A program made the position numbers and the translations under genes. From DASRCB01 sp035653295 (GTDB lineage: Bacteria; Acidobacteriota; Terriglobia; Bryobacterales; Bryobacteraceae): a DNA stretch of 11,530 nt. Under the pieces are notes generated by a model. It was not told where the DNA came from, searched no databases, and worked only from the letters and a program-made list of their open reading frames with translations. Of the stretch, positions 7,593 to 11,530 are shown piece by piece; the stretch's first letter is position 1; every line of letters begins with the position of its first letter. The stretch covers positions 1 to 11,530 of the forward strand of contig DASRCB010000373.1 in assembly GCA_035653295.1 (NCBI GenBank), given 5' to 3'.

Positions 7593-7615
7593 ATCCCGCG
7601 GCCAAGGCGCGGGGT
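7593..7615 (+). repeat. GC-rich hairpin
   Basis: cccgcg (7595-7600) and cgcggg (7608-7613) form a six-pair stem over a seven-base loop, extended by a G-T pair and an A-T pair at the base. Short GC stems arise easily by chance in such DNA, so on its own this is weak; it counts as one of a cluster. Confidence 0.3.
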
Positions 7616-7633
7616 GTGCCTGTCGGATTATTC

Positions 7634-7665
7634 CGAGGTCAAGCGGCACGATATGCCCGACCTCG
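7634..7665 (+). repeat. Two-part hairpin with internal loop
   Basis: Outer arms cgaggtc (7634-7640) and gacctcg (7659-7665) pair perfectly. Inside, ggca (7645-7648) pairs with tgcc (7654-7657) over a cgata loop, leaving an asymmetric internal loop of four and one bases. This layout resembles a folded RNA more than a simple terminator. Confidence 0.35.
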
Positions 7666-7669
7666 TTAA

Positions 7670-7698
7670 TTGCCCGACTTAAAAGCTCAAGGTCTAAC
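7670..7698 (+). promoter_or_regulatory. Weak sigma-70 type promoter candidate
   Basis: TTGCCC (7670-7675) and TCTAAC (7693-7698) are 17 bases apart, each matching its consensus at four of six positions. A start near 7705 would place the paired hairpins at 7772-7834 inside a leader or small RNA of up to about 240 bases before the lipoprotein gene. The match is modest. Confidence 0.22.
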
Positions 7699-7771
7699 AC
7701 CACCGCCTACGCCATTCAGAGGCTTAAGTTCACCCCATGGTCCGGTGTACCCTTCGGAACAGCTGTTGTTT

Positions 7772-7834
7772 GACCGCAACAGAGGCGTGCGGTCAGGCCG
7801 ACCCGGACGGAACCTCCGATCGTTCCGGGTCGGC
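7772..7834 (+). repeat. Two adjacent strong hairpins
   Basis: The first stem pairs gaccgca (7772-7778) with tgcggtc (7788-7794) over a nine-base loop. Two bases later the second pairs gccgacccgga (7797-7807) with tccgggtcggc (7824-7834), eleven perfect pairs over a sixteen-base loop. Within the second, cggaac (7808-7813) can instead pair with gttccg (7822-7827), giving two competing folds. No T-tract follows, so a simple terminator is unlikely. Confidence 0.45.
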
Positions 7835-7947
7835 TCTGTCATTCGCGAATTGCGGCCGGTCGCCTGCATTCGCGGCTTTTTATCCCCGCGGATCGCTTCC
7901 CACGGATACGGAACAACGCTGCCCCTCGAATCGTTATCTTTAATGCC

Positions 7948-8682
7948 ATGTGGACCAAGTGCATTCTGGTGGGGTCGGCGGCCTGCGCGTTCGTGGCTAT
8001 GACGGCGTGCACGATTGACGAGGATTACGGCAAAACCGAGCACGAGACGAAGACCGTGGACGTTGGGAAGGCTGAGTCGGTGCGGGCCGAGATCGACATG
8101 GGCGTCGGGCAGCTGAATATCAAGGGAGATGCGTCGAAGCTGCTGGAGGCCGATTTCACTTATAACCGTCGTGACTGGAAGCCGGATGTGACCTACAACG
8201 GCAATTCGTTCCGGGGCCTGCTCACCATTCGACAGGGTGACCATGGGGGCGGCGGCGTGCACCTGGGCGGCAACAACGAATACGAATGGGACCTGCGGTT
8301 TAACGACAACATACCGCTGGACATCCGGGTCAACTGCGGAGCCGGCGAGGGCAATCTCGACCTGCAGCGGCTGACGATCCGCGATCTGGACGTCAACATG
8401 GGCGTGGGGCGAGTGGAGGCGGAGCTTCCGCCGGAGCCGAAGCGCGATTACGATGTGCGGATCCATGGCGGGATTGGCGAAGCGGTGCTGCATCTGCCGT
8501 CGAAGGTGGGGGTGGTGGCGGACGCCAGCGGCGGAATCGGAGGCATTCAGGTGGAAGGCCTTCAGAAGCGCGGGGGCCGCTGGGTTAACGACATCTACGA
8601 AAAAGGTGCGAGCCCGGTCACGGTCCACGTACAGGTGCAGGGCGGTATCGGCCAGATCCGGCTTCTGGCGGGAGGGGCCTGA
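7948..8682 (+). CDS. Toast-rack domain lipoprotein
   Basis: The 244-residue product opens with a lipoprotein signal: Lys4, a hydrophobic core at about 6-17, and a lipobox-like M-T-A-C with the lipidated Cys at 21. From about 33 it matches the toast_rack_N pattern (KAESVRAEIDMGVGQLNIKGDASKLLEADFTY in two parts: 41-58 and 59-72). The remainder is built of strands with a G-x-G turn: GVG at 52, GAG at 131, GVG at 152, GIG at 175, 196 and 233. Such spacing fits a rung-like beta fold as in LiaF-type/DUF4097 domains. LiaF proteins take part in envelope-stress signalling in Firmicutes; a similar role here would only be analogy. No SD precedes the ATG, and a TATCTT sits eight bases upstream of it. The next gene follows after 114 bases. 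Confidence 0.85.
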   Translation: MWTKCILVGSAACAFVAMTACTIDEDYGKTEHETKTVDVGKAESVRAEIDMGVGQLNIKGDASKLLEADFTYNRRDWKPDVTYNGNSFRGLLTIRQGDHGGGGVHLGGNNEYEWDLRFNDNIPLDIRVNCGAGEGNLDLQRLTIRDLDVNMGVGRVEAELPPEPKRDYDVRIHGGIGEAVLHLPSKVGVVADASGGIGGIQVEGLQKRGGRWVNDIYEKGASPVTVHVQVQGGIGQIRLLAGGA

Positions 8683-8796
8683 TCGAGACAGGCTCATAGT
8701 CGCGGCCGGCGCTCCGATAAGTGAAAGCAGGGAGATACTCTCATTCCTGCTCCTGGGACGCGAGTCAACGAGCCGAACACGCGCGAGAACGTGAAT

Positions 8797-10236
8797 ATGC
8801 AGGCCTGCCTGAAGCGCCTGCTGCGCGGCGAGGGCGTGCCGCCGTTCGGGCAGAACGCGCGGGACCTGATGGACAGCACGGAGGATCCGGAATCCGGCTC
8901 GAGGCAGCTTGCGCGCGTGGTGCTGCGGGATCTGGGGCTGACCTCGCAGGTCCTGCGGGTAGTGAACTCCTCGTACTACAACCGGTCAGGCCGGCGGATT
9001 ATCAGCGTTTCGCACGCGATTTCCATGCTGGGCCGGGATACGGTGCGGACCCTCGTCGCAGGGCTGAGATTCGTGGAGACTTACGCCCGGCGCTCGCCCG
9101 GACTGCGGGAACTCATGACCTACTCGCTGCTGAGCGCAGCCCACGTGCAACAGGCCGCAATCGCGGTAGGGTACGCGCGGCCGGAGGAGGCCTACATCTG
9201 CGGCCTGTTCCGAAACCTGGGCGAGGTGCTGATGGCGCGCTATTACGGACTGGAGTATGCCGATGTTCTGCTGCTGATGCAGCAGGACGGCGTTCCGCTG
9301 CGTGTGGCGGCGCGGCGCATATTCGAGTTCGATTTTGACGAAATCGGGCCGGGTATCGCGGAATTCTGGAATCTCCCGGACCAGGTGCGCATGTGCACCG
9401 GGGGCGGTCGCGGGGCCCTGAGCGCGGACCAGCGCTGCCTGGCGTCGCTGACCAACTTCGGCTACGAGCTCACGGCGTCGCTGTACCGGTACAAGGACGG
9501 CCCCGGGCATCGCGTGCCGAAGACAATCATCACGCCGACCGGCCGCCGCTACAACCTGACCCCTCTCGACCTCGACCGCATTACTGACCGGGCCATTATA
9601 GACACGCGCCGCACTCTGAACGTTCTGCAGATGCCCGCCGCCGCTGTAGCCTTCGAAGCGCAGGTAGAGCAGGCGCGGGCGGTGCTGGGCGCGCCGCCGG
9701 AGCCGGGAGTGATGGCGTGCGATCTGGATGAGGTCCAGGCCGCGCTGGAAATCACCGGGGCGCGACTGGATTCGGCGGACTTCGAGGTGGGCAGCTTCAT
9801 CCACGACCTGCTCGAGGTTCTGACCGGCTCGGGCTCGTTCGACCGCTCCGTTTTTGCGCTGATGTCGGAAGATGGCCACAGCGTCCGCGGGAGGCTCGCC
9901 GCGGGACCCGACGCAGGCGTGGCGCTGGCTGCATTCCAGTTCTCGCTGGAGCAGGGCGATCCGCTGCTGCACGCCTGCATTGAGCGCCGGCAGGACCTGT
10001 GGATCAACCGCGAGATCGATCCGCGGTTTGAAGCCTCGCGGGTCTTTGCCGCGCTGGAGCCGGAACACGCGGCAGCATTCCCCATCGTCGTCGATGGCGT
10101 GGTAGCCGGCGTGTTGTATGCCGATCGAAAGTCGTCACTGCCGGACAGCGAGTTGCGTGACGCGGTAGACCGGATGCGCAGGCTGATCGCGCTCGCGCTC
10201 GGCAAGACAAGAAGTTCGGCACGAATGGCGCGTTGA
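8797..10236 (+). CDS. HDOD-GAF signalling protein
   Basis: Numbered from the GTG at 8791 (481 residues), an HDOD domain covers about 8-215: VVLRDLGLTSQVLRVVNSSYYN (43-64, in two parts), ISVSHAISMLGRDTVRTLVAG (71-91) and CGLFRNLGEVLMARYYG (137-153). The His-Asp pair of true HD phosphohydrolases is replaced by Arg141-Asn142, as is usual in HDOD, so catalysis is not expected. A linker holds a region near 212-300 with no clear match. A GAF-like domain follows at about 332-472 (ending AAAFPIVVDGVVAGVLYADR, then a helix). HDOD proteins link signals to gene expression, motility and stress responses in other bacteria; the GAF part would bind a small ligand or mediate dimers. The ATG at 8797 is preferred because GAGA at 8785-8788 is well spaced for it; the in-frame GTG at 8791 would add two residues. 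Confidence 0.88.
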   Translation: MQACLKRLLRGEGVPPFGQNARDLMDSTEDPESGSRQLARVVLRDLGLTSQVLRVVNSSYYNRSGRRIISVSHAISMLGRDTVRTLVAGLRFVETYARRSPGLRELMTYSLLSAAHVQQAAIAVGYARPEEAYICGLFRNLGEVLMARYYGLEYADVLLLMQQDGVPLRVAARRIFEFDFDEIGPGIAEFWNLPDQVRMCTGGGRGALSADQRCLASLTNFGYELTASLYRYKDGPGHRVPKTIITPTGRRYNLTPLDLDRITDRAIIDTRRTLNVLQMPAAAVAFEAQVEQARAVLGAPPEPGVMACDLDEVQAALEITGARLDSADFEVGSFIHDLLEVLTGSGSFDRSVFALMSEDGHSVRGRLAAGPDAGVALAAFQFSLEQGDPLLHACIERRQDLWINREIDPRFEASRVFAALEPEHAAAFPIVVDGVVAGVLYADRKSSLPDSELRDAVDRMRRLIALALGKTRSSARMAR

Positions 10237-10319
10237 GCGTCTCGTCATTCCGGCACCTTCACTTCTTGGTGGCCAACATGGTGAGTGTCTGCCCGCTCGG
10301 CGGATAACGCCACCGTTGG

Positions 10320-10640
10320 TTAGGTGAGCTGGTTGAGCATGTTGTAGCCGCGGATTTCGCTCGTGCAATAGAACGGATAGGTCATCTGCTGGACTACGTT
10401 TCCCGGAGTGTAGGTTACGCCGCTGGCCAGGCGCGGTGTGTGCTCGTTCGACCTTACACTCGCCGTGGATATGGCTCGCGCTTCCAGACTGAAGCTGCCC
10501 CGCTCGAGGCCGGCGGCGAGACCATCGGGGCTCCTGGCGCATTCGCAAAGAATCGCAGAGTTCTTCGGCGGTCGTGATATCCGGCTGTGCGGACTATGTT
10601 CCCTTCCGCCGGGCTGAGAATGTATTTGGGAAGGCGGCGA
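10320..10640 (-). pseudogene. Start-less protein-like frame downstream of the VWA gene
   Basis: On the minus strand a frame is open from just after the TGA at 10641-10643 to TAA at 10320-10322, 106 codons, in phase with the VWA gene. Its last 60 or so codons look coding: strong G/C third positions and a balanced, aromatic-containing product ending TYTPGNVVQQMTYPFYC then TSEIRGYNMLNQLT. The first 45 codons look poorer. There is no ATG or well-placed start before this part. It may be the end of a gene broken by frameshift or deletion, a read-through tail, or chance. I do not recognise the family. Between 10237 and 10319, after the HDOD gene, I see no gene or clear terminator. Confidence 0.35.
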
Positions 10641-11530
10641 TCAACGTGAGCCCTGCAGTCTGTACCCTCGACGGGCAAGGATACGGGCGCCCGGGTACAG
10701 CTTTTGAGGTTCCGGCGCAAGCTGGACTCTGATGCTTCTGAACGATCCCGGCTTCCCTTCCGGAGTAGCGTAATAGAGACTGTATCGGCTTCGAATCCGG
10801 CGCATCATTTCGGCGAAAGCCGTACCGGGTTCTTCCACATGAATGGTGTCGCCCCCAGTCTTATCAGTCATGTGGCCGATGCCCTTGCCAGCCCTGATCA
10901 GGGCGTAAGGAGCGAGCACGGCTACGATGGCGCGTCGCACCTCGAACCCTGGCTGATTGAAGATCACGCCACTCAAAACAGCATCCGCCTCCCAAAGATC
11001 ATTGACGACATGTGCCTCGCTTACAGTCCGCGTGCCAACGTTGTCCGTGATGATCAAAATCGTGCGCCTGCGCTGAGTCCGCGGTTCCTGCAAAAAATAA
11101 TGAGCAGCGTCGTCGACGGCCTGATGTATGCGGGTATCGCCCTCAAGCCGGTTCGTGACCAGCGCCTGGAGGTCTCGCTCAATTGACTGTAGATCCTGTG
11201 TAAAAGGGGATACGAGTCTTCCCGATGAGTCAAACGTCATGAGGGCGACACGGTCTCCGGACCTCAGTTCAGCGAATGCGCTGTGTGCCGCGGTGGCGAG
11301 CTTCTGCGGAGCCCGCCGCATGCTGCCGCTTTTGTCCAGCAGCAGAATAATATCGAGTGGCTCCTCATCCGTCCTGCAGGCAAGAATACGCTGTTCTGTC
11401 CCTTCATCGTAGATACGGAAATCCTTTGAAGTAAGGGCAGTCACTACGCGACCTGCTGGCGTGAGCACCTCAGCATCGACGTGTACCCGAGAGACCTCGG
11501 CCTGAAAGACAGGCGCGTCCTGCGCAGAGA
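10641..11530 (-). CDS. VWA-domain secreted protein, acidobacterial VWFA type (5' partial)
   Basis: The frame stays open from the stop at 10641 to the window edge, so about 296 codons are seen and the N-terminus is missing. The visible start (SAQDAPVFQAEVSRVHVDAE) and the segment VVTALTSKDFRIYDEG match the strand-rich lead-in of acidobacterial VWFA-related proteins (TIGR03436), which normally follows a signal peptide. A GTG at 11466-11468 could be taken for a start but lies inside this lead-in. The VWA domain has the metal-site motif DKSGS (codons 11322-11336), Thr in GDTRIHQA and Asp in ITDNVG. The closing segment, YATPEGKPGSFRSIRVQL to ARRGYRL, is also typical. The role is probably adhesion or protein binding at the envelope; no partner is evident here. 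Confidence 0.88.
   Translation of the reverse strand, partial: SAQDAPVFQAEVSRVHVDAEVLTPAGRVVTALTSKDFRIYDEGTEQRILACRTDEEPLDIILLLDKSGSMRRAPQKLATAAHSAFAELRSGDRVALMTFDSSGRLVSPFTQDLQSIERDLQALVTNRLEGDTRIHQAVDDAAHYFLQEPRTQRRRTILIITDNVGTRTVSEAHVVNDLWEADAVLSGVIFNQPGFEVRRAIVAVLAPYALIRAGKGIGHMTDKTGGDTIHVEEPGTAFAEMMRRIRSRYSLYYATPEGKPGSFRSIRVQLAPEPQKLYPGARILARRGYRLQGSR

Larger units (their letters stand above)
7419..7947. other. Structured intergenic region without a convincing gene
   Basis: This 529-base gap between two + strand genes has only short frames of poor protein character. It contains several inverted repeats listed separately, at 7448-7507, 7593-7615, 7634-7665 and 7772-7834. None is followed by a clear T-tract; the nearest run is ttttt near 7877-7881. 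I recognise no tRNA, known riboswitch or known small RNA. It could hold the permease transcript end, a small RNA, or a long leader for the lipoprotein gene. Confidence 0.5.

Noticed and set aside
7579..7600. ccgatgag followed by gaat, resembling part of a hammerhead ribozyme core
   Set aside because: The required CUGANGA box and matching three-stem arrangement are not present.
7687..8697. A 336-codon open frame on the - strand
   Set aside because: It is antisense to the toast-rack lipoprotein, whose signal sequence and motifs are clear; the product is low in protein-like character.
10454..10720. An 88-codon minus-strand frame overlapping the end of the VWA gene
   Set aside because: It overlaps the conserved VWA end in another frame and lacks an SD; part of it could belong to the same decayed gene as the 10320-10640 frame, but this is not demonstrable by eye.

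Overview
The window looks like a chromosomal stretch from an Acidobacteriota member, most likely of the Bryobacterales/'Solibacter' type. This rests on family content: an orphan two-FtsX permease of the ADOP type, a VWFA-related secreted protein of the acidobacterial type, a sigma factor of the TIGR02999 type, a PknB-type kinase with a PD40 propeller, a toast-rack lipoprotein, and a small secreted protein of a kind common in this phylum. Base composition is GC-rich with strong G/C at third codon positions. I see no insertion sequence, integrase, CRISPR array, tRNA or rRNA.

Layout. 27-467 (+): small secreted, charged RcnB-like protein. 490-3273 (-): transmembrane Ser/Thr kinase with an outer PD40 propeller, convergent with the first gene. 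3274-3662: 389-base gap with a perfect TATAAT on the minus strand and two perfect palindromes. 3663-4079 (-): small secreted protein with a strong Shine-Dalgarno (SD). 4080-4269: divergent regulatory region rich in dyads. 4270-4884 (+): ECF-type sigma factor. 4992-7418 (+): ADOP permease. 7419-7947: 529-base gap with several strong hairpins and no convincing gene. 7948-8682 (+): toast-rack lipoprotein. 8797-10236 (+): HDOD-GAF signalling protein. 10237-10640: gap holding a protein-like minus-strand frame without a start. 10641-11530 (-): VWA-domain secreted protein whose 5' end lies beyond the window.

How the parts may work together. The sigma factor belongs to a group usually encoded beside Ser/Thr kinases, and the kinase here carries the N-terminal segment typical of those partners. 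The pair is split by a small secreted-protein gene and a dyad-rich divergent region. The sigma factor lacks the acidic region-2.2 motif of classical ECF factors and has a Thr-Thr there, which fits, but does not prove, control by phosphorylation. The permease follows the sigma gene in the same direction and could be a target or operon partner. Most products here are membrane-bound, lipidated or secreted, so an envelope-sensing theme is a reasonable inference.

The observations most worth a second look are the mutually exclusive hairpins over the SD of the 3663-4079 gene, the kinase/sigma arrangement, the structured gap at 7448-7834, and the orphan reading frame at 10320-10640.
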